Shown piece after piece: positions 18,601 through 28,589 of a stretch of DNA of 64,000 nt. Below the pieces are notes generated by a model. That model made no database searches. It was not told the origin of the DNA and was given only the letters and a program-made list of their open reading frames with translations. Both the position numbers and the translations under genes were made by a program. How positions within the stretch are numbered: the first letter of the stretch is position 1; every line of letters begins with the position of its first letter. This stretch comes from Gammaproteobacteria bacterium. Lineage in GTDB: Bacteria > Pseudomonadota > Gammaproteobacteria > Acidiferrobacterales > SZUA-150. The DNA lies in the NCBI GenBank assembly GCA_029880545.1, contig JAOUOD010000003.1, positions 143,222 through 207,221 on the forward strand, in the 5' to 3' direction.

Positions 18601-21600
18601 TTTCTGCTCACATCTGAGCCCATAGCCCTGTACAGCGAGCTTGAGCAAAGTGTTGGTGCGCTGGTTGATGTGCTGTTGGCCAAGCAGGGGAGTTGCAGCG
18701 AGGGGGACATGGCGTCGTTTATAGACCTGGCCGCCCGGATCGCTGATGCAGAAACCCGCCTCGGCAATGCCCCGGTCCAACCCGCGCCTGAACCGGACGT
18801 TGTCCCGGTGGCTGAACCTGAACAGCAGCCGGTTGCTGCTGAGCCTGTGCAGGCTGTTGCCCCGGAACAGGAAGATTTGTCGTTGTTTACTGAAGAATTC
18901 GGCGCCATTCTGGCCGCTGGCATCACAACGCCTGCTGCCGACGATGGTGGCGATGTCGCTCCACAACCTGTTGTTGACGATGTTGTTTCCGAGCAAATTG
19001 ATGAAGACCTTGCAGATATCTTTTACGAAGAGGCGGTTGATATTCTGCAGAATCTGAATGAGGCTATTGCAACATGGCGCGGCGACCAGTCCAATACCGG
19101 AGTGATCGGGGACATGAAGCGCGCCCTGCATACCTTCAAGGGCGGTGCGCGCATGGCTGGCGCCATGACTCTGGGTGAGTTAGCCCATAAAACGGAGACC
19201 ATGCTGGGCAAGGTTGAATCCGGAGATATACCCGCTGCCAGGCCGGTGCTGTCCTTGCTGGAAGAAATGCATGATACCTCGGCAGCAGCATGCGAACAGC
19301 TCAATGCCGGTCAACCAATGACAGGCCTGAAAACGCTGGAAGCCCGGCTCGATGCCATGATTGCCGGTCAGGCACCAACAGCGCTGTCAACGCCGGCTGT
19401 CGCCCACGTCGTTGCGCCAAGTGCAGTGACAACGGTAGCGGAACAGGTGAAAGCACCGGCAGCACAAGCTGTTCAGCCCGAGCCTGTATCAACCAGGCCG
19501 GCAGTTGTTCCGGCCGATGTCACTTTGCCTGCTGATAACATTGATACAGACCTGGCTGATATCTTCTACGAAGAGGCGGTAGATCTTTTGTCCATTGTCA
19601 ACGACAGCCTGGTCAAATGGCGTACCGATACCGGAAACACATCTCCGCTGACCGATCTGAAGCGGGCAATGCATACCTTCAAGGGTGGTGCGCGCATGGC
19701 TGGCGCCATGTCTATCGGCCAGGTTGCCCATCTGACTGAAACAGCCGTCGAGCGCGCAGAGAGCGGAACCTTGACGGCTGACACCGGCCTGATCGACCTG
19801 CTTGACGAGGTGCATGATACATTTGTCAGCGCGATAGAGCAGGTCAATTCCGGACAGGCTATTTCAGGACTAGAGGCTATTGCCGGTCGTCTTGATGCCG
19901 CGATTCGCAGCGGCAAGGCAGGGGCGACTGCAACGACCAAACCCATTGATCCCGGAGCGTTGATTGAGCAGCGCATGGCCGCTGCCCAGAGAGCCATAGA
20001 AGAAAAGGCTGCGCAACGCCAGGTAAAAGCTGGAACCCGGGTGAGTGAATCACCGTTAACCGAACCGGCGGACTCTGCGGAACTGGTGAGCCAGCCTGTT
20101 GTGCCTGCCGCACCCGCGCCAATGCCGGTTGCGCAGCCGGATCTGACGCAGCTCGCCAGTGCTGACCCGATGGTGTTGCGTGATGAGGTCTTTACGGAAA
20201 AAGGAAAGGGCCTGGAAAAAACCGAGCGGCGTGAACAGATTCGTGTGCGTACAGATCTGCTCGATACACTGGCCAATTACGCCGGCGAAGTCAGTATTTC
20301 CCGTGCGCGTATGGAGCAGCAGGTTTATGGACTGCGTGAAAACCTGGGTGAATTGCAGTCCAACGTACATCGTTTCCGGGATCAGTTGCGCGAACTGGAA
20401 ATCCAGTCTGAATCACAAATGGCCGCCCGTATTGAAGCGGCCGGCGCCGAGAACATGGAAGATTTTGATCCTCTGGAATTTGACCGTTTCACAGCTTTGC
20501 AGCAGTTGTCGCGGTCATTAACAGAGAGCTTCCATGACCTGACATCGATTCAGAACAGTCTTGGCAATTTCGCCAGTGAGGCAGAAACGGTTCTGGTTCA
20601 GCAGGCCCGTATCAATACCGATCTGCAGGAAGGATTGATGCGCACCCGAATGGTGGCGTTGTCAACCCAGGCAACACGCTTGCGCCATATCGTGCGCCAG
20701 ACATCGCGTGAACTTGGCAAATCAGCACAGCTCGTAATTAACAATACCGAAGTAGAGCTTGATCGAAACGTGCTTGAGCGCATGATAGGTCCGTTCGAAC
20801 ACATGATTCGTAATGCGATTGATCATGGCCTGGAGCCGGCTGAAAAACGCAAGGCTGCGGGCAAGCCCGAACTTGGAACAATTCGTATTGATCCGGTTCA
20901 GCAAGGCAACGAAGTGGTTATTCGCGTATCTGATGACGGGCGCGGACTCGATATTGCTGCCATCAGGAAGAAGGCTGTTGAGCGAGGCTTGATGTCAGAA
21001 TCCTCGACGTTGTCTGACCAGGAAGTTACCCAGTTTATCTTGATGGCCGGATTCTCCACGGCAACTGCAGTCACCCATATCTCGGGTCGTGGTGTCGGCA
21101 TGGATGTGGTACATAATGAAGTGCGCCAGCTTGGCGGCTCCATGTCTGTCGATACCAAGGCAGGCGAAGGCACAACATTTATTATTGCACTGCCTTTGAC
21201 CCTGTCTATTATGCAGGCGCTGATGGTAAAAGCAGGCGAACAGTTGTACGCGGTACCGCTTTCTGCCGTTATTAACCTGGTTGAACTGCCGGCGAAGGAC
21301 ATCAAGGGTTTGTCAGTCGGTGACAACCCGCTGCTTAATTATCGCGACCAGGTATTCCCTTTCATGCATCTTGGCGAGCGCCTTGGCGTGTCGTCCGCCA
21401 ATAACAGGGGCAAAAAAGTTCCGATCCTGCTGGCCAGAAGCGGGCCGCGGGAAGTGGCGATTGAAGTGGACGGGCTGGGCGGTACCCGTGAAATCGTAAT
21501 CAAGGGAGTTGGTCGACAGGTGGGAGAAGTCCAGGGAATTGGTGGTGCCACTATTCTTGGTGACGGTAGCGTCGTCTTGATCCTGGATATTCCCGGGCTG

Positions 21601-22164
21601 TGGCTGCATGAAGAAGGCTTGCACGTTGCAGAAAAAGCTCATGCCACGGTTTCACGTACCAGCGCCCCGGCTGCCGATGTTGTTCCGGAAGCTGCCGATA
21701 TTGCAGATGACGTGATCACAGCGCCGACAAGTGTACCGTCGGTAACACCTGAGCCGCGACCATCCACGGAAAAACGACCACCAATCGTGATGGTGGTGGA
21801 TGACTCGCTCACGGTAAGAAAGATTACTTCCCGGCATTTGCACAAACGCGGCATGGAAGTACACACGGCAAAAGACGGCCTTGACGCAGTTGAACAGTTA
21901 CGTGAAATCGTGCCAGATGTCATGCTGGTAGATATTGAAATGCCGCGCATGGACGGCTACGAATTGACGTCCCGTATTCGAGCGGAATCCGGGCTGAAGC
22001 ACATACCTATTATAATGATCACGTCCCGCGCCGGCGCCAAGCACAAGGAAAAAGCGTTGAGCCTGGGTGTTGATATTTATATGAGTAAGCCGTACCAGGA
22101 AGACACTTTGCTGGCGAACATCGAGCAAATGCTGAATTATCGCCATGAAGACAATGTTTCGTAA
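15676..22164 (+). CDS. chpA: Hybrid sensor kinase ChpA (PilL) with multiple Hpt domains
   Basis: 2162 residues, the central kinase of the Pil-Chp system. Four canonical Hpt domains have phospho-accepting histidines at about 773 (HTIKGSGR), 943 (HTVAGSGR), 1152 and 1333 (both HTFKGGAR). A degenerate Hpt with His50 (HQVIGTLEMVE) opens the protein, and further Hpt-like helices without a clear His lie between. The CheA-type dimerisation and ATPase domain has its N-box Asn at 1713 (FEHMIRNAIDHG), G1 DDGRGLD and G2 GRGVGMDVV. A CheW domain follows, then a C-terminal receiver with Asp2086 (MLVDIEMPRMDG). Pro/Ala/Val-rich linkers separate the Hpts. The domain plan matches Pseudomonas ChpA. Confidence 0.95.
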   Translation: MAISSTVDLSTLGWVKTEIEETLKQARQALESYLESPDEGQLRFCSTHLHQVIGTLEMVELDGAAMLARELEAFVEALLDESVGAEENNFEILIRGILSIPDYLSRLEFGQPDVPIRLLPVINDLRRARATDLLNEVDFFSPDLSVRPPYSEQAGDLPSEDDYGNMAKRLRPKFQASLLAWLRDTGSRDAVDTMVEVLDELSAKSRLGVIQQLFWVASGLLEAMMEGELEPNNERKKLLSKLDQQMKKLVEGGGRTELRDTSESLVKTILYELGGASNNLPRVGQLRKAFDLDLLLGKVAVEGEDGIDQLPTPEVLESVAAALKTEIDTAQEHLSVYFDPDHEGERSLVVLIALLDKMSATIEMLGVPLLKKLIDALGDVCRGVEIGEIETTDDASMVMARGLLLIENSARDISHSATDWKRHVEEGIVLLENLAGHETSLPGVEGFEVSDGELTESDFRQLLSVVAEEIRANLSQVEEEFEAFANDRGATSHLAVMQDSLGQIYGALQIIGEEVAGMLVDRTMAALRNISRGVVEVDNAVMDALAIAIGTIGAYIDGLLYNRSNLDALLDLAFQELHSAFASQYRYERNPPALIEALEDTVIAWRDNYNSRIMNELKQVSEAALKVSDSLGISDASELAQHLVEALDAAANADEQSIESDSALVSELAARFIESAREQFPDDAVEATIPLPEPGHAASAPVIVEEPAREAVSPAPVSAAAAMADVDDDFDEEIMEIFIEDARDSVNTIVSNFPGWRDSEDNAAMLEVRRGFHTIKGSGRMVGVTDIAELAWAFENMLNRVRDGKMSRNAVMVDLIQQVMEVMPVMIDALESGTSPAVDHESLRLAAEAVAEGRITDAEPAIPVSEPIVTEPAQVEVSYEPDEPEIQPVAKADDEPVVSLDGTLLNIFVTETRGHLQSIRNHVGACQKRGSCFADADMVRVAHTVAGSGRSVGLTDMSTAAKEMEKLFLAAQEHGFLLTSEPIALYSELEQSVGALVDVLLAKQGSCSEGDMASFIDLAARIADAETRLGNAPVQPAPEPDVVPVAEPEQQPVAAEPVQAVAPEQEDLSLFTEEFGAILAAGITTPAADDGGDVAPQPVVDDVVSEQIDEDLADIFYEEAVDILQNLNEAIATWRGDQSNTGVIGDMKRALHTFKGGARMAGAMTLGELAHKTETMLGKVESGDIPAARPVLSLLEEMHDTSAAACEQLNAGQPMTGLKTLEARLDAMIAGQAPTALSTPAVAHVVAPSAVTTVAEQVKAPAAQAVQPEPVSTRPAVVPADVTLPADNIDTDLADIFYEEAVDLLSIVNDSLVKWRTDTGNTSPLTDLKRAMHTFKGGARMAGAMSIGQVAHLTETAVERAESGTLTADTGLIDLLDEVHDTFVSAIEQVNSGQAISGLEAIAGRLDAAIRSGKAGATATTKPIDPGALIEQRMAAAQRAIEEKAAQRQVKAGTRVSESPLTEPADSAELVSQPVVPAAPAPMPVAQPDLTQLASADPMVLRDEVFTEKGKGLEKTERREQIRVRTDLLDTLANYAGEVSISRARMEQQVYGLRENLGELQSNVHRFRDQLRELEIQSESQMAARIEAAGAENMEDFDPLEFDRFTALQQLSRSLTESFHDLTSIQNSLGNFASEAETVLVQQARINTDLQEGLMRTRMVALSTQATRLRHIVRQTSRELGKSAQLVINNTEVELDRNVLERMIGPFEHMIRNAIDHGLEPAEKRKAAGKPELGTIRIDPVQQGNEVVIRVSDDGRGLDIAAIRKKAVERGLMSESSTLSDQEVTQFILMAGFSTATAVTHISGRGVGMDVVHNEVRQLGGSMSVDTKAGEGTTFIIALPLTLSIMQALMVKAGEQLYAVPLSAVINLVELPAKDIKGLSVGDNPLLNYRDQVFPFMHLGERLGVSSANNRGKKVPILLARSGPREVAIEVDGLGGTREIVIKGVGRQVGEVQGIGGATILGDGSVVLILDIPGLWLHEEGLHVAEKAHATVSRTSAPAADVVPEAADIADDVITAPTSVPSVTPEPRPSTEKRPPIVMVVDDSLTVRKITSRHLHKRGMEVHTAKDGLDAVEQLREIVPDVMLVDIEMPRMDGYELTSRIRAESGLKHIPIIMITSRAGAKHKEKALSLGVDIYMSKPYQEDTLLANIEQMLNYRHEDNVS

Positions 22165-22212
22165 CGTGCGAACCAGTCTGATGTCTGGGAACAGCAAACA
22201 AGGGGAAGATAA

Positions 22213-22647
22213 ATGGCCCAATTTCTGAAGGTAACAGTCGGAAATTCTGTATACCTGTTACCGGGAAAAGCCAGCCTGGGTATCGTGCAAAAGGACAAAC
22301 TGATGCTTAATGGTGCCGGCGGAAACATCGTCGGCTGGAAACAGGATGCATCTGGTCGTTGGCCAGCATATGCCCTGACCGAAGACTGGGCGGTCGATTC
22401 ATCAGCTTCGTGGGAGCGCGCCGTGTTTATACCGGGTTCTCCATCGCCAATTGGTATCGGCGCCAACACGGTTGAAATGATGACTAATGTTGATATTGAG
22501 CCACAACAGTTCACGCCGGCTGGCCCGGCGCCGTCCCGGTTTGGTCATCTGTTTAATGCGGTCTGGGTCGATGATGGTGTGACACACCTGGTGATTAATC
22601 CACCCGGGGTTGCCGGTTACCTGTCTACCGTGGGTGGATCATCATGA
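22213..22647 (+). CDS. Small CheW-like protein in the chp cluster
   Basis: 144 residues, 48 nt after chpA and overlapping the next gene by 4 nt. The opening FLKVTVGNSVYLLPGKASLGIV has the spacing of the first CheW strands (a short strand, G-x-x-x-L-L-P, then an isoleucine-rich strand). The later Gly-Asn-Val-Ile motif of CheW is not clear. I read it as a diverged adaptor, possibly replacing a Chp component. Function unknown; soluble, with no signal peptide. Confidence 0.55.
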   Translation: MAQFLKVTVGNSVYLLPGKASLGIVQKDKLMLNGAGGNIVGWKQDASGRWPAYALTEDWAVDSSASWERAVFIPGSPSPIGIGANTVEMMTNVDIEPQQFTPAGPAPSRFGHLFNAVWVDDGVTHLVINPPGVAGYLSTVGGSS

Positions 22648-23111
22648 GTAACGCATCAGCACTTAGGCAGTCTTTGCATGTACTGGAAATACCTACTGCA
22701 GGGCATCCAATACTGGTACCCAGTGCCTGTGTAGCCGAAGTGGTCAATATCGGAACCGTCACGCGAGCACCACAAGCACCTTCCTGGTGCATGGGAATTG
22801 TTGGCTGGCGCCTGCAAGGCGTACCGATAATATCGTTTGAGGAATTGACCGGTCAGCCCACTGGCGGTATTGCTACTCGGGGCAAGTTGATTGTCTTTTT
22901 CCCGTTTCCCGGGCAACCGAAGCACCAGTTTTTTGCCATCATGAGTACATCCGAGCCGCAACCGCACACGTTGAACGCAGCCGATGCTGTGTCGGTGACT
23001 TCCCCGGTTCAGTCGACCTATGTTGCCGCGTCAATCAACCTTAAAGGCACGTCTGTACTTATCCCCAATTGGGATACATTGGGTGCCGTTGTATTTCCCA
23101 AGATGGTGTAA
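22644..23111 (+). CDS. chpC: ChpC-like CheW-domain protein
   Basis: 155 residues. SLHVLEIPTAGHPILVPSACVAEVVNI and WCMGIVGWRLQGVPIISFEEL follow the CheW fold pattern, including the G-x-x-x-W-R-G-like turn. ChpC is the second CheW homologue of the Pseudomonas cluster, found downstream of chpA. It overlaps the preceding gene by 4 nt and is the last gene of the operon. ChpB (methylesterase), ChpD and ChpE do not follow. Confidence 0.65.
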   Translation: MSNASALRQSLHVLEIPTAGHPILVPSACVAEVVNIGTVTRAPQAPSWCMGIVGWRLQGVPIISFEELTGQPTGGIATRGKLIVFFPFPGQPKHQFFAIMSTSEPQPHTLNAADAVSVTSPVQSTYVAASINLKGTSVLIPNWDTLGAVVFPKMV

Positions 23112-23122
23112 ACCAGTGGTCG

Positions 23123-23146
23123 GCAATAGGTCGATTGATCTATTGC
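23123..23146. terminator. Hairpin between convergent chpC and PhnD-like genes
   Basis: A 10-bp stem with one G-U pair (GCAATAGGTC / GATCTATTGC) and a GATT loop sits directly against the stop codon of the minus-strand gene and 12 nt past the chpC stop. No T-run follows on the plus strand, so termination efficiency is uncertain. Confidence 0.35.
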
Positions 23147-24043
23147 TCAGTATCCCCAGTAACTGGCCAGAAGCTCCCGGTATCCATCGTAGTCTGACGC
23201 ATCACCGGCAATCAGTTGATTCAATCCCGCTTGTTCCAGTGCAAATCTGCCCGCAGAGGAATCTGCTGCAAACAGTAATGCGCGCTGGACCTGGCGAAAA
23301 ATGACCGGGTCCAGATCGCGTGATGCAGTAATGGCGCGTGCCGCGACCGGCTCGGTGATGGCCAGGATGCGATAACCCTGGCTGATTTCGAGCAAGTCTG
23401 ACGCCAGTGAAGTTGGCAGCATGAGTGCCGCAACTTTGTCTTGGTCCAGCAGTTCAAGCCCGTCCTGGTAATCAGAGATAGGGTAAATCCTTGGCTGCCG
23501 CGCCGGGTCGGGCAGCATGGCATGAAGCCGGGTGGCATCCAGGCTAGGTATATCGCGCACGGCTACGGGTTTGCCGGCAAATTTATGTAGCGGAGTGTTA
23601 TCGGTCGATCGGGTAATGAGCGCCAGACTGCTGCTGCCAGTCTCCTTGGCCAACAGGCGGTTGCCGAGTTTTGTCAGACGATAGTCAGAAAAATGCGCGG
23701 CATCAATGGCTATCTCCCTGGACGAAGCGACACGCACAGACGTCCAGTGAAACAGGAAATTGTGTGACGTGCGAACCCGGTACCGGTATCCGGTGCGGGC
23801 TTCCAGGTAATCCGCCAATGCCTGAAAACGTAGCGCAGAATCAGCCTCATTTTTTCCCATGGGCGGCACCACCATGGTGATGGGATCTGTTGCATCGAGT
23901 GGATTTTTGCCCGGAATCGTGTCCTGATGGCGCGAGGCTGAGCCGGTAGCGCAACTGCCAAACAGCATCACAATCGCCGCTGGCAGTATCAGTCGCCGGT
24001 AAGCAAGAAAAAATAAGGTTTTTTGACGATGGGGTCGGTTCAT
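23147..24043 (-). CDS. PhnD-like periplasmic binding protein, putative lipoprotein
   Basis: 298 residues from the ATG at 24043 (MNRPHRQKTLFFLAY). The frame stays open upstream, but the added sequence looks non-coding and overlaps the divergent gene. The N-terminal hydrophobic segment ends at FGSC, a plausible lipoprotein cleavage site. The body has the PhnD/SBP pattern: ITMVVPPMG, RFQALADYLEARTGYRYRV and FAGKPVAVRDIPSLDATRL. PhnD-type proteins bind phosphonate or phosphite for ABC import, or act as input domains of sensors. No ABC permease or ATPase is nearby, so transport is doubtful. Confidence 0.7.
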   Translation of the reverse strand: MNRPHRQKTLFFLAYRRLILPAAIVMLFGSCATGSASRHQDTIPGKNPLDATDPITMVVPPMGKNEADSALRFQALADYLEARTGYRYRVRTSHNFLFHWTSVRVASSREIAIDAAHFSDYRLTKLGNRLLAKETGSSSLALITRSTDNTPLHKFAGKPVAVRDIPSLDATRLHAMLPDPARQPRIYPISDYQDGLELLDQDKVAALMLPTSLASDLLEISQGYRILAITEPVAARAITASRDLDPVIFRQVQRALLFAADSSAGRFALEQAGLNQLIAGDASDYDGYRELLASYWGY

Positions 24044-24184
24044 GAATTCAGGCTTTCGTTCGGTTGTTCGTGGGCGTTTGGAGTCTAGAACAGAGGATGC
24101 ACAGACTGTGCCAGAACAAACTGGGAAAACATGCGTAAAACGGTACAATGCGGCACCGTAAAAACTGTTTTCGTGAGTTTCCTG

Positions 24185-24973
24185 ATGCTTGATGCTCTTC
24201 AATATATCTCGCAACTCGTGCCGCGACTGGCCAGCGAAGAACTCATGGACCGATTTAACCGGGTGCAGGTCGAGCAGAAAAAGGACGGCAGCCTCGTAAC
24301 CGATGCAGATGCGGCAATGCAGGCGCGCATATGTACGGAACTGCAAGAAAAGTGGCCTGAAATCAGCATATTGGGTGAAGAGATGCCGGCCAGCGAGCAG
24401 TCCAGGCTACTGGCTACTGGCAAGCCTATCTGGTGCCTCGATCCGCTTGATGGCACGACCAATTTCGCCGCAGGCATGCCGATTTTTTCGGTATCGCTGG
24501 CGTTAATCGAGAATAATCAGCCGCTTCTTGCCCTGGTTTACGATCCAGTGAGAAAAGAATGCTTCACCGCCATGGCCGGAAAAGGCGCCTGGTTGAATGG
24601 CGTGCCGCTGTGCGTCAGCCCCTGGACACGGGGGCTGCCGGAAGCGGTGGCAATGGTGGATTTCAAACGCCTCAGCGCCGAGGAAGCCACGGCGCTGGTT
24701 GTCGATCCCCCGTTTCGCTCCCAGCGGAATTTGGGAACCTCTGCTCTGGAGTGGGCCTGGCTGGCTGCCGGGCGGTTCCAGTTGTACCTGCACGGCGGGC
24801 AAAAACTATGGGATCGCGCGGCGGGTTCATTGATTGCCCGGGAGGCGGGTGTTAGTGCACGTACACCAGGTGGAGATCCGATTTTCGTCGATAAATTGAC
24901 GTCCTGCCCTATTCTGGCGGCGTGTGATGACGCGCTGTGGACAGAGTGGCACGGCTATTTGAATACCATTTAA
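24185..24973 (+). CDS. Inositol monophosphatase family protein
   Basis: 262 residues from the ATG at 24185 (MLDALQYISQLVPRLAS). A longer version from 24131 is open, but that stretch holds a TACAAT that may be its promoter. The Mg-dependent phosphatase motifs are complete: GSLVTDADAAMQ, GEEMP near residue 72, WCLDPLDGTTNF near 95 and LWDRAAGSLIAREAG near 205. The family includes inositol-1-phosphatase, CysQ (3'-phosphoadenosine-5'-phosphate) and fructose-1,6-bisphosphatases. A CysQ role would fit the PAPS-using sulfotransferases 16 kb away, and an FBPase-like role the Calvin genes next door. Sequence alone does not decide. Confidence 0.85.
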   Translation: MLDALQYISQLVPRLASEELMDRFNRVQVEQKKDGSLVTDADAAMQARICTELQEKWPEISILGEEMPASEQSRLLATGKPIWCLDPLDGTTNFAAGMPIFSVSLALIENNQPLLALVYDPVRKECFTAMAGKGAWLNGVPLCVSPWTRGLPEAVAMVDFKRLSAEEATALVVDPPFRSQRNLGTSALEWAWLAAGRFQLYLHGGQKLWDRAAGSLIAREAGVSARTPGGDPIFVDKLTSCPILAACDDALWTEWHGYLNTI

Positions 24974-25249
24974 AACAATTTTTCCGATAAAAGACACTTA
25001 TAGCGCCCAAAATACGAGAAATGGACGGCATTTCCACTATTGCGGCCACGGGCAGGGTGAGAGAGAATACGCGCCTATTTTTGGACACTGAATCCGGATA
25101 CAGCCAGGCAAGGGCGGCCGTATTCGCAATTAATCGTCGCCATAATTTTTGTTGCCCGGCTTCCATTACAGCCGGCAGGGATCAGATTTACCCGATAACC
25201 CGGTAGCGGTTTCGGTGAGCAAATTTAAATCTTGTTAAAGGGGTAAAAC

Positions 25250-27238
25250 ATGTCAAAAGCAGCAGCGCCAAGTCGTCGTGAAATGGCTAATGCCATTCGG
25301 GCCCTGAGTATGGATGCGGTTCAGAAGGCCAACTCCGGACACCCGGGTGCGCCGATGGGCATGGCGGATATCGCCGAAGTCCTGTGGAACGACCACATGA
25401 CCCACAACCCGGCCAATCCGAAGTGGCCGAACCGCGACCGCTTCATTCTGTCCAACGGTCATGGCTCCATGCTGATTTACTCGCTGTTGCACCTGACCGG
25501 TTACGACCTGTCAATTGACGACCTGAAGAATTTCCGCCAACTGCATTCCAAGACCCCGGGCCACCCGGAATACGGCTATGCGCCGGGCGTGGAAACCACC
25601 ACCGGCCCCCTGGGCCAGGGTATTACCAACGCTGTAGGCATGGCGATTGCTGAAAAAGCACTGGCAGGCCAGTTCAACCAGAAGGGCCACAATATTGTTG
25701 ATCACAATACCTGGGTGTTCATGGGCGATGGTTGCCTGATGGAAGGTATTTCGCACGAAGCCTGCTCACTGGCCGGTACCCTGGGCCTGGGCAAGTTGAT
25801 CGCGTTCTGGGATGACAACGGCATCTCCATCGACGGTCACGTTGAAGGCTGGTTCACTGATGACACACCGAAGCGCTTTGAATCCTACGGTTGGCACGTG
25901 ATTCCAGGCGTGGACGGCCATGACTCTGCGGCTATTGAAAAGGCTATCGAGCAGGCCAAGGCCATGACCGACAAGCCGACCCTGATTTGCTGCAAGACCA
26001 CTATCGGGTTTGGTTCACCGAACAAGGCCGGTTCGCACGCCTGTCATGGCGCGCCGCTGGGCGAAGAAGAGATCAACCTGACCAAGGCAGCACTGGGCTG
26101 GGATCATGGAGCGTTTGAAGTACCGGCCAATGTTTACAATGGCTGGGACGCCAAGGATGCCGGCGCCAAGGCCGAACAGGCCTGGAACGACAAGTTTGCC
26201 GCCTACAAGGCAGAGCACCCTGAGCTGGCCGCCGAATTTGAACGCCGCATGAACGGTGACTTGCCTGCAGACTGGGCCAAGACCTCGGCTGGTTATATCG
26301 CCAGCGTTAATGCCGCGGCCAAGACCGTGGCTACGCGCAAGGCGTCCCTGGCCTGTATCGAAGCGTTTTCACCGGCGCTGCCGGAACTGTTCGGTGGTTC
26401 CGCTGACCTTGGTTGCTCCAACCTGACCGAATGGTCCGGCTACAAGCCGATGGATGCCAACGAAGTCGCCAACTATGTCCGCTATGGCGTGCGTGAATTC
26501 GGTATGTCTGCCATTATGAACGGAATTGCCCTGCACGGTGGCCTGATTCCGTTTGGCGCAACCTTCCTGATGTTCTCTGAATACGCGCGTAACGCCCTGC
26601 GTATGGCTGCGTTGATGAAACAGCGCTCCATCTTTGTTTATACCCACGATTCCATCGGTTTGGGTGAAGATGGTCCGACGCATCAACCCGTTGAACAGAT
26701 TCCGACCATGCGCATGATTCCCAACATGGCGTTGTGGCGTCCATGTGATGCGGTTGAAGCGGCTGTTGCCTGGTCAAAAGCCATCGAACGTCGCGACGGT
26801 CCGACCTGCCTGATTTTCTCGCGCCAGGATTTGCCACACCAGGTTCGCAGTGATGCCCAGATCGCCGACATCGCCAAGGGCGGTTACATCCTGAAGGACT
26901 GTGACGGCACACCTGATGCCATCATTATCGGTACCGGTTCCGAAGTTCAGCTTGCCACGGGCGCAGCTGAAGCCATGTCCGGCAAAAAGGTTCGCGTGGT
27001 ATCCATGCCTTCTGTTGACGCATTTGAAGCCCAGGACGACAGCTATCGCAGCAACGTACTGCCAAAGGGCGTTCCGACTGTAGCTGTTGAAGCGGCCGTT
27101 GAAGCCGGCTGGTACAAGTATGCTGACAAGGTTGTGGGAATCAATCGCTTCGGTGAATCCGCGCCTGACAAGGTACTGTTCAAGGAATTTGGCTTCACCG
27201 TTGAAAACGTCGCGAACGCCGTTGAATCAGTTTTGTAA
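25250..27238 (+). CDS. tkt: Transketolase
   Basis: 662 residues, full length. Transfers two-carbon ketol groups in the regenerative Calvin cycle and pentose phosphate pathway using thiamine diphosphate. Motifs include the N-terminal [16 protein letters not shown], the TPP-binding [13 protein letters not shown] near residue 155, and [16 protein letters not shown] near 465. The strong Shine-Dalgarno AAAGGGG is 9 nt before the ATG. First gene of the tkt-gap-pgk-pyk-fba block. The 276 nt upstream contain no supported gene and presumably hold the promoter. Confidence 0.98.
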   Translation: MSKAAAPSRREMANAIRALSMDAVQKANSGHPGAPMGMADIAEVLWNDHMTHNPANPKWPNRDRFILSNGHGSMLIYSLLHLTGYDLSIDDLKNFRQLHSKTPGHPEYGYAPGVETTTGPLGQGITNAVGMAIAEKALAGQFNQKGHNIVDHNTWVFMGDGCLMEGISHEACSLAGTLGLGKLIAFWDDNGISIDGHVEGWFTDDTPKRFESYGWHVIPGVDGHDSAAIEKAIEQAKAMTDKPTLICCKTTIGFGSPNKAGSHACHGAPLGEEEINLTKAALGWDHGAFEVPANVYNGWDAKDAGAKAEQAWNDKFAAYKAEHPELAAEFERRMNGDLPADWAKTSAGYIASVNAAAKTVATRKASLACIEAFSPALPELFGGSADLGCSNLTEWSGYKPMDANEVANYVRYGVREFGMSAIMNGIALHGGLIPFGATFLMFSEYARNALRMAALMKQRSIFVYTHDSIGLGEDGPTHQPVEQIPTMRMIPNMALWRPCDAVEAAVAWSKAIERRDGPTCLIFSRQDLPHQVRSDAQIADIAKGGYILKDCDGTPDAIIIGTGSEVQLATGAAEAMSGKKVRVVSMPSVDAFEAQDDSYRSNVLPKGVPTVAVEAAVEAGWYKYADKVVGINRFGESAPDKVLFKEFGFTVENVANAVESVL

Positions 27239-27273
27239 TTCAAGAAATTTTGAGAACCTTTAAGGGGAGATAA

Positions 27274-28281
<1,008 letters not shown>

Positions 28282-28589
28282 GCGGATCTTTTGCACGCTG
28301 AGGGTGTTGCGGCACGAGTTTTAATTGCTCATGTACGCGCATGTACACTGCGCATTAAAACTCGCACCGCGCCTACTCAGCGCACAAAATTTCTCGCTTA
28401 ATTTATTGCCGGGAGTTGAGCAGGACTATTTCTTGCTTTTTTGGCCGGGAATGAAACGAGCAGAAAAGAAAATTGATTGGCCCGGGGTGACAACAGCCCG
28501 GACTGATTGATTACCAAGCATTGAGAATCATTTGCCAAGTTGTTGGTCAAAATTTGCCAAATAATTCTTTATCTATCTGGAGTTGTGAA
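28282..28589 (+). other. Long gap-pgk intergenic region with an inverted repeat
   Basis: 308 bases inside an otherwise tight block. The first part holds the inverted repeat at 28315-28364 (see separate entry). The second part (about 28410-28560) is A/T-richer with no reading frame I can support. The pgk Shine-Dalgarno GGAG is at 28579-28582. Either a transcription break with a pgk promoter or an mRNA control element is possible. Confidence 0.5.
28315..28364. repeat. Inverted repeat between gap and pgk
   Basis: Perfect 11-bp arms CGAGTTTTAAT (28315-28325) and ATTAAAACTCG (28354-28364) are separated by 28 nt. Allowing two mismatches, the arms extend outward to GCGG and CCGC. The loop contains the direct repeat ATGTAC-GCGC-ATGTAC. 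It lacks a T-run, so it is not an ordinary terminator. It could be an mRNA-stabilising or attenuation hairpin, or an operator. Confidence 0.6.

Noticed and set aside
28521-28589. Upstream extension of pgk
   Set aside because: The added 23 residues have no family counterpart and the ATG at 28590 has a good GGAG site.
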